The notes beneath the pieces were generated by a model. That model was given only the letters and a program-made list of their open reading frames with translations, was not told the origin of the DNA and searched no databases. A stretch of DNA of 17,425 nucleotides from an uncultured bacterium (GTDB taxonomy: Bacteria; Planctomycetota; Uabimicrobiia; Uabimicrobiales; JABWCH01): the NCBI GenBank assembly GCA_938003875.1, contig CALKWO010000010.1, forward strand, positions 1 to 17,425. The letters are read 5' to 3'. This document shows, one piece after another, positions 1 through 7,820 of this stretch (position 1 is the first letter of the stretch; every line of letters begins with the position of its first letter). The position numbers and the translations under genes are program-made.

Positions 1-1
1 A

Positions 2-661
2 TATTTACAAAATAAATATGATCAAAAATTTATAGATGCAGGGAACGATATAAAAGAAATCAAGAAAAAAGATTTTAATGAATACCAGGAAATAGATACA
101 GCAATACGAGAAAGGAGATTTTTTGATGCTTCAAAAAAAACAAACGAATATTTAGAATCCTCTCATCATCAAAAAATAATGGAAGATGAAATTAAAGATT
201 ACTGGCAAAATTTTACTTGTACTCTTGAGATAGATATTTACCTTACCCCTTCTAATGACTTTGATGATGAAAGTGATGGTCCTGAATTTAGGCTGGCTAT
301 TTCCCATAATAATAATTGGGTACCTCAAAAAACATCAACAATAACAACACAGAATAATCTTCCTAACGGCCAGCGAACATTGATAACAAAATTTACTTGT
401 ACTATAAATTTGCAAAATTATCATGAACTAAGTATAGAATTGATTGAATTAGATACTATGACACCAAATGATAACTATGGGACTATTAACTTTAGATTAA
501 AAGATCTCTTGAATCAATATAGCATCGAAAAAACACAAATATGCTATGGTGATCAAAAAAATAGAAAAAATCGAGAAGGTGATCTTACCATCACATTAGA
601 ACGTTATGACATTACAGTAAATATTCCCTTTCCCAAATGGAAGGAAAAAACAAAAAAATAG
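2..661 (+). CDS. Hypothetical protein with C2-like beta region, 5' end missing
   Basis: The reading frame is open from the left edge, so this is the 3' part of a larger gene. The first internal ATG at 179 lacks a good ribosome binding site and the upstream codons read as normal polar, helical protein. About 219 residues are visible. The first ~60 are charged and helical. The rest alternates short hydrophobic strands with acidic loops, and the segment SIELIELD followed by TPNDNYGTINF resembles the edge of a C2-type beta sandwich (a 'D...ddxxG' strand pair). I do not recognise a family. No signal peptide or membrane helix is visible in this part. The 3' end has been duplicated in tandem (561-754): in this copy the presumed ancestral TAG after NIPFPK reads TGG, giving a seven-residue extension WKEKTKK. 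The gene points towards the next gene, 119 bases downstream. The existence of the gene is well supported; the C2 resemblance is weak. Confidence 0.6.
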   Translation, partial: YLQNKYDQKFIDAGNDIKEIKKKDFNEYQEIDTAIRERRFFDASKKTNEYLESSHHQKIMEDEIKDYWQNFTCTLEIDIYLTPSNDFDDESDGPEFRLAISHNNNWVPQKTSTITTQNNLPNGQRTLITKFTCTINLQNYHELSIELIELDTMTPNDNYGTINFRLKDLLNQYSIEKTQICYGDQKNRKNREGDLTITLERYDITVNIPFPKWKEKTKK

Positions 662-754
662 AAAAAATCGAGAAGGCGATCTTATCATCACATTAGAACG
701 TTATGATATTACAGTAAATATTCCCTTTCCCAAATAGAAGGAAAAATAAAGATT
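561..754 (+). repeat. 97-bp tandem direct duplication
   Basis: Copy 1 is 561-657 and copy 2 is about 658-754, a 97-base offset with only about four or five substitutions over most of the length. Because 97 is not a multiple of three, the second copy lies out of frame with the first. Copy 2 still encodes the same peptide ending NIPFPK in its own register, then TAG, whereas copy 1 has TGG at that point and stops later. It covers the 3' end of the first gene and most of the gap before 781. Confidence 0.9.
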
Positions 755-780
755 CTTACAATAGCTAATAGAAAGAACCT

Positions 781-2826
781 ATGGAGACTAAGCAATACCC
801 TTTATTTATGCAAACCTGGTTTCCTTCTGTAGGAGTGATGAACAAAATCGGGCAGATTCAGGACAAGAAGCTTTTGCAATGGGCTTATAACCAGTTCTTG
901 TCCTGGAATCAGCTTGTTTTGCCAAAAGAAAGTTTCCATTTCCAAAAGGCACAGGAAGGAAACCATTGCCTTTTGGGATGGATTACGATTGTTCAGGGCA
1001 AAGAAGACTTTGGTCGCTCTTACAAAGAAATCCGTGCTGTTTTGTTTGATGAAAAGGCCAGTCTGGAAGATCAGCAAACCTTGAAAGAAAAACTTTTTTC
1101 CTATCCTATCCAGCCTGATACGCCTTCCCAGGAGTTGATGCTGGAATGGTCTTGTTTACCACAAGAGCCTGTTATAGAAATAAAACAAGAGGATACTTTA
1201 GCTGAACCAGTTGAAAAGCAAGAGCATACTAATGTGGAAACCATGCCAGTGGAAGAAAAAAAGAAGACTTGCCATGGTTTAGACAAAAGAAGCTATGCAG
1301 CTATTTTCTTCTGCATGGTCTTTCTATTTTCTGTTTGGGGCTTGACCTGGAAATTCATTTCTCAAAACAAAACTTCTGTTTTGAATGAAAAAGGAAAAAA
1401 AATAAATCCTTATAAAAACAATAATCAATTCTCTACACAGTTTAACAACAAGGAAAAAAGAAATTCCCCTTTGCTAAAACATAGGGACCCTTATTTTCTA
1501 AATTATTTTTTAAAACATATAGAGAATTGGGAAAAAAGTCTAACAAAAATTTCTGTTTCGCCTGAAAAAAATCTTTCTAAGGAAAAAAAAGAAGAACCAA
1601 TCTCTCTCTCTAAAAAATATACAATTTTTTTTGTATATCCCGAAGGTGCTTTAGATATCTTGAAATGGTTTGTATATCCCGAAGGTGCTTTAGATATCTC
1701 GAAATGGCAGGAAGAAGATATACTCTCTAAAAAAGAGAAAAAAATATATTTATGCAAAGGGAAATACACTCTGAAAGCAATTCGCAGTAAAAATTGCTAT
1801 TGGAAAAAAGCCCAAATAATAAAACCAGAAGGAAAAAAAACGGAAAAAATATGGGAGCAAGAAAAGACTGAGCAGGCCACCCAGAAAAGTGAGATTACAA
1901 TCGCTTCGGACACCACCATAGTCTTTGAGCTAGAACACCGCATAAACAGTATATCCGTTCAGCCAGAAAGATGGGGAGAAATAGAGGATCAGGGGAAAAA
2001 AAGCGAAGAATTTCAAAATATATACTTTGATTATGGAAAGGAAATAGAATTAAAGGCGATTTCGAAAAATCCTGATTTGTATGAGTTCCAGAGCTGGCAG
2101 TGGGAAGAAAAAGAACGCAAAGAAAATCCTATTAAAATAGGAAAGAATATTGATAAAATCACTGCTTATTTCCATAAGAATAAAGAATATGAAGTTTGGG
2201 AACAAAAATATCAAAAATGGATTAATGATATTCAAATAGATAATTTATCCCTAGATCAAATAATAAATCTCATATCAAATGGAAACAATATAAAAAAAGA
2301 TGCTAAAGATGCTTATAAATTTGATAAACAAAAGTTATCTTTATTAGTCGATAAGAAAAAAAAACTAGAAGAAAATCAAAAATTAAAAACAGAAATAGAT
2401 TCTGATTTTACATCCACTATTAGAATAGATACAGAATCTTTAGAGAGGTTCAAAAAATATAGAAAAATTATAACAAAAAATATACCTATCACTTTAACTC
2501 TGGTAATAGATTTAGATTCAAATTTAATTTTAGAAGAAGATTTAAGTAAATACAGTAAAAAAGAAGATTTTAGCTTCAACAAAAAAGATAAAGAAATATC
2601 CTTTGACTTCTCAATAGACAAACTAGACTACGATATAGAAATAAAAGAGAAAAATAGGAAAATAAGTATATCTGCAAAAAAAATTATCTTAGAATATCAA
2701 GATAGTCAAAAAAATTCGAAAATAATTGAATGTACAGTAAAACTATTCAAATTTAAAGTTAATTTAACATCTCAAGAAATAAAAGAATATAAATCCAAAA
2801 TATATCAATCATTAGAAAGGAACTAA
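781..2826 (+). CDS. Single-pass membrane protein with divergent InlB-like beta repeats
   Basis: 681 residues, no recognised overall family. Residues 1-125 form a compact, Trp-rich domain (QTWFPSVGV, LLGWITIVQG). An acidic linker follows (126-160), then a positive stretch and one membrane helix at about 171-193. By the positive-inside rule the N-terminal domain is cytoplasmic and the C-terminal ~490 residues are outside. The exterior part has two beta units of the divergent InlB B-repeat type. The second is the clearer: it begins near INSISVQPE and closes with YEFQSWQW and IDKITAYF, matching the family pattern 'F..W....I.A.F'. The first contains a 39-base in-frame duplication. The last ~200 residues are Lys/Ile-rich and encoded by markedly more AT-rich DNA than the N-terminus. 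An AGAAAGAA stretch precedes the ATG. It lies 3 bases from the next gene, so the two are probably co-transcribed. Role unknown; an envelope sensor or tether is a guess. Confidence 0.75.
   Translation: METKQYPLFMQTWFPSVGVMNKIGQIQDKKLLQWAYNQFLSWNQLVLPKESFHFQKAQEGNHCLLGWITIVQGKEDFGRSYKEIRAVLFDEKASLEDQQTLKEKLFSYPIQPDTPSQELMLEWSCLPQEPVIEIKQEDTLAEPVEKQEHTNVETMPVEEKKKTCHGLDKRSYAAIFFCMVFLFSVWGLTWKFISQNKTSVLNEKGKKINPYKNNNQFSTQFNNKEKRNSPLLKHRDPYFLNYFLKHIENWEKSLTKISVSPEKNLSKEKKEEPISLSKKYTIFFVYPEGALDILKWFVYPEGALDISKWQEEDILSKKEKKIYLCKGKYTLKAIRSKNCYWKKAQIIKPEGKKTEKIWEQEKTEQATQKSEITIASDTTIVFELEHRINSISVQPERWGEIEDQGKKSEEFQNIYFDYGKEIELKAISKNPDLYEFQSWQWEEKERKENPIKIGKNIDKITAYFHKNKEYEVWEQKYQKWINDIQIDNLSLDQIINLISNGNNIKKDAKDAYKFDKQKLSLLVDKKKKLEENQKLKTEIDSDFTSTIRIDTESLERFKKYRKIITKNIPITLTLVIDLDSNLILEEDLSKYSKKEDFSFNKKDKEISFDFSIDKLDYDIEIKEKNRKISISAKKIILEYQDSQKNSKIIECTVKLFKFKVNLTSQEIKEYKSKIYQSLERN
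1630..1707 (+). repeat. 39-bp in-frame tandem duplication
   Basis: Copies 1630-1668 and 1669-1707 differ at one base (T/C) and duplicate 13 residues, FVYPEGALDI followed by (L/S)KW, inside the exterior domain of the membrane protein. The near identity implies a recent event that preserved the frame. Confidence 0.95.
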
Positions 2827-2829
2827 CCC

Positions 2830-4620
2830 ATGAAAGCTCTATTGTTTTTTTGCCTTTTTTTAATCCCCTCTGTTTTTTGCCAATCCTGGACTTTAGAGGA
2901 TATTCTGGAGATGAAATCATATAAGATGTCCGAGGAAGAAATCTTTCAGGAAGTGGAGAAAAGGGGAATTGTGGTTGAGATCGAGAAAGAGATGTTCTGG
3001 AAGATGAAGAACAGGGGGTTTTCGGCTGGCTTTATACAGAAATTTCGGGAATATATGGAAGGCAAGAGTAAGGGAATTTCGGAGCAAAAAAAACTTAGTT
3101 CAGACGAGCAAGAACGTCTGCGCAAGGAAGTTGAGGCTAAACTTCAGGCTGACGAGCAAGAAGGTCTGCGCAAGGAAGCCCAAGCAAAACCCAAAGCAGA
3201 TAAGCAAGAACCTCTGCGCAAAGAAGCCCAAGAAAAAAAGCGTTGCAAAATCCAGATCAAGGTTGAGCCAAGAGGCGCGGGCAAAGTGGATATTCTGCCT
3301 TCCCCTGATGGCGAAGGAAAGCTGGAGCAGGGAACCAGGGTCAAGGTAAAGCCTATAGGCATAGAGCCTTATCTCTTTGACCATTGGGAAGGGGATGCTA
3401 AGGGATACCAGCCTTTGGATTTTATACTGGACAAGGACACATACATCACGGCTTCTTTTCTGGTTCCTAAACCAGAGCCTAAGCCACAAAAGCTAGACAA
3501 TCCAGACGATTTTAAAGACACACGAAGAGAGAACTATGTTTATAAAGGCAATGTCTATGCTCTGGTAGAGGGAACTGGAGTACAAGGAGATTGGGGGCTC
3601 AAGGGCGAAGTAGAGTATAAATACGTTTACCAGATACAATACACTTCGGACATCGTTTCCAACAATGGTTATCGCATTGTGGAGAAGCGAACGTTTGACT
3701 CTGTGCAGCAAAACCTTCTGGTTTCTCGATTTCGTTTTTCTCTGGATATAAACGACGAATGGGTGGAATGGGTAAGGGATTTTTTGAAAGGAATTTCTCT
3801 TATAGCAGAAAATTATAACCATCCTATTGCTAAAACAATAAGCAAAGTTTCCCAATGGAGTTCTTTAGCTGTCCCTGGAATCAAGAATTTAGCAGAGAAA
3901 TACTTCTATGTAGACGAAAAGCAAATCAAAGAAGCCTTTGCAAAGCTCCAAAAATCCTTTGTTGGTAGGTTTGTCAAAGACATGAACTATGAAAACTTCC
4001 AAAAGCGGTTTATGGATGTTTCCCTATCCAGAGTTTTGGGCTATCCAAGACACATGAATCTTCTGGAAGGCAAGTCGTTTCTTCTGGAGTATGAAGATGG
4101 TATAGGGCTGGTCAAAATCGAAGTCTTAGACCCAGAGAGTATTTTGGCCTTGAGGGAAAAGGAATTGATCGAGCGAGCTTTTTATCTCAGCGACTATTAT
4201 ATCTTCCGTGACAGAGACCAGCCCCTTAGGGTGATAAGGCCAGGAGACACCTGGGTTGTGGATGCCAAAAATCTGGCAGGAATCCTTGATCCCAGGCTCA
4301 GGCATAAAACAGAAGGAGCTGTCCAGCTCAAACGACTCGCGGATGAAAAAGTGCAGGGAAAAGATTGTGCTGTCTTTGCCCTCCAGGAAGCCCTGATGAA
4401 AATGAGAGATACCAACCAAAGAGAAAACCTGATAGGCGATGCTTCCTTTCATCAAGGAAAACTCCTTTATGATCTTTCTTTGCGCTACGTCATGCAAGCC
4501 CATCTGGAAGGCAAGCTCAACTACAGGTCTGTATCGCAGGATCATTTCTTCTTCCAGGCTAAGCTTCTAGGCGATCCGACCATAAAAGTACGCTATGAAT
4601 GCACTTGCACGCCTAAATGA
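2830..4620 (+). CDS. Secreted protein with coiled-coil repeats and InlB-like beta repeat
   Basis: 596 residues. An N-terminal signal peptide (about 1-18, hydrophobic core LLFFCLFLIPSVF) indicates export. The Cys near its end does not sit in a convincing lipobox, so signal peptidase I is more likely. Residues 19-75 contain a helical 'elementary motif' (LEDILEMKS, then a K-rich helix and FSAGFIQKF). Residues 91-138 are three tandem 16-residue charged repeats. Residues 139-211 form one divergent InlB B-repeat unit (KIQIKVEP, YLFDHWEGD, TYITASF). The remaining ~380 residues are a predicted mixed alpha/beta domain without a family I recognise; a late segment (PGDTWVVDAKNL, then KGAVQLKR-like strands) resembles large secreted beta proteins of unknown function. 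A good Shine-Dalgarno (AGAAAGGAAC) lies just upstream and only three bases separate the ATG from the previous stop, so it shares a transcript with the membrane protein, with which it shares the beta-repeat type. Confidence 0.75.
   Translation: MKALLFFCLFLIPSVFCQSWTLEDILEMKSYKMSEEEIFQEVEKRGIVVEIEKEMFWKMKNRGFSAGFIQKFREYMEGKSKGISEQKKLSSDEQERLRKEVEAKLQADEQEGLRKEAQAKPKADKQEPLRKEAQEKKRCKIQIKVEPRGAGKVDILPSPDGEGKLEQGTRVKVKPIGIEPYLFDHWEGDAKGYQPLDFILDKDTYITASFLVPKPEPKPQKLDNPDDFKDTRRENYVYKGNVYALVEGTGVQGDWGLKGEVEYKYVYQIQYTSDIVSNNGYRIVEKRTFDSVQQNLLVSRFRFSLDINDEWVEWVRDFLKGISLIAENYNHPIAKTISKVSQWSSLAVPGIKNLAEKYFYVDEKQIKEAFAKLQKSFVGRFVKDMNYENFQKRFMDVSLSRVLGYPRHMNLLEGKSFLLEYEDGIGLVKIEVLDPESILALREKELIERAFYLSDYYIFRDRDQPLRVIRPGDTWVVDAKNLAGILDPRLRHKTEGAVQLKRLADEKVQGKDCAVFALQEALMKMRDTNQRENLIGDASFHQGKLLYDLSLRYVMQAHLEGKLNYRSVSQDHFFFQAKLLGDPTIKVRYECTCTPK
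3100..3243 (+). repeat. Three 48-bp tandem repeats in coding sequence
   Basis: Units 3100-3147, 3148-3195 and 3196-3243 encode 16-residue repeats of the pattern (S/A)D(E/K)QE-x-LRKE(V/A)(E/Q)AK. The units diverge at third positions and a few residues. They give a highly charged, helical stalk between the signal-proximal helices and the beta repeat. Confidence 0.9.
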
Positions 4621-4675
4621 TTTGTAACAGTAAATTTCTTTGGTATATATGGTTTAGCCATTTTTAGGGTAGATT

Positions 4676-7501
4676 ATGAATCAAGAAAATATGCCATCAG
4701 AGACTGTAATATTTTGTCCTAATTGCCAAAAGCTTTTGAGAACAAGCCCGCCTTATCAGAATGTTATCTGTTCTTCCTGTAAATGTCTGATACATTTCAA
4801 GCAGAACCAGAGCATGAAAATGTTGTGTTCTTGTGGGAAAAGGCTTATGATTCCTGTGAAATATATGGGAAAAGGAGGGAATTGTCCTAAGTGTGGGCAG
4901 AATATCTATGCTCCGCATTTTAGCATCCATTTTGATAAACCTGTCCCCAAAGAAATACCCCAGGAAAAACAAGAAAATGTAGAGATAATAGATTCTTTGC
5001 CTGATCCTGTGGATATGCCCACCTCTGGTTTTCCTGCCCGACAGGAGAAAGAGTCTAGCTTACAAGAGCAAAAAGGAAATTTGGGTTCAGAAGCAATCGA
5101 TTTTTTGCCTGATCCTGTGGATGTGATCTCGGCTCCTCCTGTATCCTATAATGCCGATAATTTTTATGATATAAACAATCAAACGGCTTGTATTGCTATT
5201 CCCAGAGAAGTCCAATTGCAAATGAAGCATGAATCCACTAAAGAAAGATACTTACAGCATTTTTTAGCATTGGTTATTGCCGCTGCATTGATTGCTGTTT
5301 TGCCTCAAACTTTTGATGTAAAAAATTGGCTAAAAAGTAACTTGGTCAAACAAGAGGATGATCTCATCATAAAAGAGCAGGAAGAAAAGAAAATTTCCTC
5401 TAACCCAAAAGAAGAGGAAAAGAAAATTTCTCCTCAAAAACAGAAAGAAAGCTTGCCTCAACAGGAAAATAGGCAGTCTCTCCAGCCGAGCATGGAGAGA
5501 CTGGAGCAAGAAGCAAAAATGGATATCAAAAGAGGCAATTGGAATAGGGCACTAGAAAAGTATACAAAAATGTATCTTCTCGCACACAACAATGCTAAAA
5601 AGGCAGAAATTCATTTAGAGATAGGCAAAATTTATGAGAAGAAAAAAGAATGGAATCTAGCACAGAAGCACTATGAGCAAGCTCAGTTTTTAGACCCCTC
5701 TCTTTCTGATGCCATAGAAAAAAGGCTTGAGGATATTCAAAATGCATTCCAAAAAGAAGCGCAAGGAGACAGTGAAAAAAAAGATTGGGATAAAGCCTTA
5801 GAAAAATATAAAAAAGCTTATTCCTTTGCACACAACAATGCTAAAAAGGCAGAAATTCATTTAGAGATAGGCAAAATTTATGAGAAGAAAAAAGAATGGG
5901 ATTTGGCGCAGAAGCACTATGAGCAGGCTCAGTTTTTAGACACCTCTCTTTCTGATATTATAGCAAAAAGGCTTGAGGACATTCAAAAGGAAATTAAAAA
6001 AATTCAAGAAGGAAAATTAATACAAAAACTCAATTCTGAATTTGCAGAAATTTTTCAGAAAACATCTTTGGTGGAAAATTCTTTTCTTTTGATTGAAAAA
6101 ATGCAGAAAAAATTAGGCATATTAGATTTTGTAACCGACGGCAAAAAGAAATTTCATGATATATCTCAGGAAAAAGAATCTCTTGCGAAAAGAGGCAAGA
6201 AAAAAGAAGAGGAATATCAATCGCTTTTGTCTGATACAGAAAAAGAAAAAGTCCATGAACTAGAATGGACAAACCTGGATCTACTTTCTCTAAAACAAGA
6301 GCTAGATGTTGTATGGAAAAAGACAGAAGATCTCTATCAACTTTGCCTTGAACAAGAAAAAACAGCAATCGAGGAAAAAGAATTAGAGGAAGTCTATAGT
6401 AAGAAAAATGATTTGAAATGGTATCTTTATCTTCAAAGAAATCCTGAGAGAATAGACAAATTTAGTAAGATTTTAGAGACGCTGAGAAAGCAAAAGCTAG
6501 ATAAAGATACCCTGGAAACACTAAAAAAAAGAATTGCACCTTGTGAAAAGCACAATCGGTTTCTTTACCGATTGTTTCATTTCTATTTTTCACAATGGCT
6601 AAGCGAAAGCATCGTGTCCAAAGATAGTGCTATTTTTCTGGATCTGGTCGAAACCCGAAGCGGAAGAAAGCTATTGGGCCAGATACTCAAGGAAGACTCT
6701 GAGGAAATAGAAATCGAAGTAGAGCAAAAAAGCATAAGGGGTAGTATAAAAATTTCCAAAGGAGAGGTGGTGTCCAGGAAAAAAATTTTAGGGGAAAACC
6801 CTAAACAAAATCGTGCCCAACTCCAATTTATCATCTTGTTGGATGCCCTATATAAAAAAAATTATACAGAAGCGATAAAACATTGTAAATTTTTGGAAAG
6901 CCAGGAAAAGGAATTTTCTCTTGGATTTGTGGATGATATATACCAGCAAAGGCTACTTATATGGGAAAATTGCCCTGAGTTGTTGTTTCAGATACCGCCT
7001 TCTTTTATTCTTTCCAGCCAAAAAATGCTTTTCCCTTTAAAATTTTGCGCAAATTGCCAGGGAACCAAACGACTTTCCTGCTCGGATTGCAATGGTAAAG
7101 GACATATAGATTGTACTGATTGTGAAGGTACAGGAAAAATCTACAAAGAGAGACAAAGAACAGCAGTAAAGGTTTGCTATCAGTGCGATGGCACAGGACG
7201 GCGAAGAAGGGAAACAGGGACTTTTGATATGAGCAGAAATGGCAAAGGAATGGAAGTAGAAGTTATTACGGTAACATGCTCTGTTTGCAAAGGGCGAGGG
7301 GTATATGACGAAAAGTATAAAGTTCGCCGTGCTTTAGAATGTCCTCATTGTAGTGGAAAAGGAATAATTTCTTCTTGTGACCGTTGCTCTTGCAGTAAAT
7401 ATATATCTTGTGAAGATTGTAGACAAACTGGTTTTGCTTTGTCGGATTCTTATACAAAAAATTTCGTTGAAAACATTTTTTTCAAAAATAAAAAACAGTA
7501 G
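4676..7501 (+). CDS. Zinc ribbon / TM / TPR / DnaJ-type zinc-finger protein
   Basis: 941 residues with an unusual architecture. Two zinc ribbons open it: C14-x2-C17 with C32-x2-C35, and C51/C53 with C70-x2-C73. A linker carries a repeated motif LPDPVD (about 108-113 and 144-149). One membrane helix spans about 193-211. Residues ~270-440 contain two near-identical 82-residue TPR-like units (GNWNRALEKY, KKEWNLAQKHYEQA). A long helical, probably coiled-coil region follows (~440-780). The C-terminus (~791-920) has eight CxxC knuckles, five of them full CxxCxGxG (CSDCNGKG, CTDCEGTG, CYQCDGTG, CSVCKGRG, CPHCSGKG), as in the central zinc-finger domain of DnaJ/Hsp40, which has four. No J domain is visible, so this is not a canonical DnaJ. 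It ends 13 bases before the ubiquitin-like gene. Inference: a scaffold or client-binding adaptor of the conjugation pathway. Confidence 0.8.
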   Translation: MNQENMPSETVIFCPNCQKLLRTSPPYQNVICSSCKCLIHFKQNQSMKMLCSCGKRLMIPVKYMGKGGNCPKCGQNIYAPHFSIHFDKPVPKEIPQEKQENVEIIDSLPDPVDMPTSGFPARQEKESSLQEQKGNLGSEAIDFLPDPVDVISAPPVSYNADNFYDINNQTACIAIPREVQLQMKHESTKERYLQHFLALVIAAALIAVLPQTFDVKNWLKSNLVKQEDDLIIKEQEEKKISSNPKEEEKKISPQKQKESLPQQENRQSLQPSMERLEQEAKMDIKRGNWNRALEKYTKMYLLAHNNAKKAEIHLEIGKIYEKKKEWNLAQKHYEQAQFLDPSLSDAIEKRLEDIQNAFQKEAQGDSEKKDWDKALEKYKKAYSFAHNNAKKAEIHLEIGKIYEKKKEWDLAQKHYEQAQFLDTSLSDIIAKRLEDIQKEIKKIQEGKLIQKLNSEFAEIFQKTSLVENSFLLIEKMQKKLGILDFVTDGKKKFHDISQEKESLAKRGKKKEEEYQSLLSDTEKEKVHELEWTNLDLLSLKQELDVVWKKTEDLYQLCLEQEKTAIEEKELEEVYSKKNDLKWYLYLQRNPERIDKFSKILETLRKQKLDKDTLETLKKRIAPCEKHNRFLYRLFHFYFSQWLSESIVSKDSAIFLDLVETRSGRKLLGQILKEDSEEIEIEVEQKSIRGSIKISKGEVVSRKKILGENPKQNRAQLQFIILLDALYKKNYTEAIKHCKFLESQEKEFSLGFVDDIYQQRLLIWENCPELLFQIPPSFILSSQKMLFPLKFCANCQGTKRLSCSDCNGKGHIDCTDCEGTGKIYKERQRTAVKVCYQCDGTGRRRRETGTFDMSRNGKGMEVEVITVTCSVCKGRGVYDEKYKVRRALECPHCSGKGIISSCDRCSCSKYISCEDCRQTGFALSDSYTKNFVENIFFKNKKQ
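5582..5899 (+). repeat. 246-bp (82-codon) in-frame duplication encoding TPR-like units
   Basis: The stretch 5582-5653 recurs at 5828-5899 with no visible difference, and flanking sequence on both sides continues to align at the protein level (AHNNAKKAEIHLEIG, then KKEW(N/D)LAQKHYEQAQFLD). The offset is 246 bases, so frame is kept. The high DNA identity suggests recent duplication or gene conversion. Confidence 0.92.
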
Positions 7502-7514
7502 TAAAGGAAAAATT

Positions 7515-7820
7515 ATGCCAGCGATCAATGTTCAAGTTTGGGATGCTACAGGAAATAAACGCTATGATGTGGAATTGCCAGATGATGCCCCTGTAAATCG
7601 TCTGATTTTGGTTTTGATAGAAAGGCTTAGTCTTCCAGAAAATGGGCCTGATGGGCAGCCGCTTTCTTATAAATTTTTGCATAAAGCCAGCGGAAAACAA
7701 ATCCAGGATGAGCAGTGTTTGCGAGATGTTGGGGTCAAAGAGGGAGATGTTTTGCGCATCCAGCCAGAAATTACAGCAGGGAAGAGAAACTTCGGGCAGG
7801 CAAGTCTATGGACAGAATAA
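7515..7820 (+). CDS. Ubiquitin-like modifier, YukD/EsaB-type beta-grasp
   Basis: 101 residues. It begins with the strand INVQVWDATGNKRYDVELP, then a helix (APVNRLILVLIERLSL) and strands ending with GVKEGDVLRIQPEITAG, which is the order and length of the ubiquitin-like beta-grasp fold in the YukD/EsaB class. The start at 7515 is preceded by AAAGGAAA. An in-frame upstream ATG would lie inside the previous gene. The immediate E1, JAB and E2 neighbours support a role as a protein modifier. There is no C-terminal Gly-Gly. The beta-grasp core ends at Gly89 in ITAG, followed by 12 residues (KRNFGQASLWTE) that would have to be trimmed, presumably by the JAB protein, if Gly89 is the conjugation residue. 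Alternatively the protein binds without covalent conjugation. The last 13 bases overlap the E1 gene, so translation is probably coupled. ThiS or MoaD is unlikely because both end in Gly-Gly. Confidence 0.85.
   Translation: MPAINVQVWDATGNKRYDVELPDDAPVNRLILVLIERLSLPENGPDGQPLSYKFLHKASGKQIQDEQCLRDVGVKEGDVLRIQPEITAGKRNFGQASLWTE

Noticed and set aside
2830..2890. Lipoprotein signal in the secreted protein
   Set aside because: The residues before the Cys (Ser-Val-Phe) do not fit a lipobox, so an ordinary signal peptide is preferred.
4126..4545. A 139-codon - strand ORF within the secreted-protein gene
   Set aside because: Antisense shadow of a well-supported gene, without domain or ribosome binding site.
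7377..7514. Longer modifier with an upstream ATG at 7377
   Set aside because: The extension lies inside the previous gene in another frame, is not beta-grasp-like, and the ATG at 7515 has a good ribosome binding site.
7715..7807. E1 starting at 7715
   Set aside because: The 31 extra residues (Cys/Arg-rich) are an alternate-frame reading of the modifier gene; the ThiF fold begins properly after 7808.
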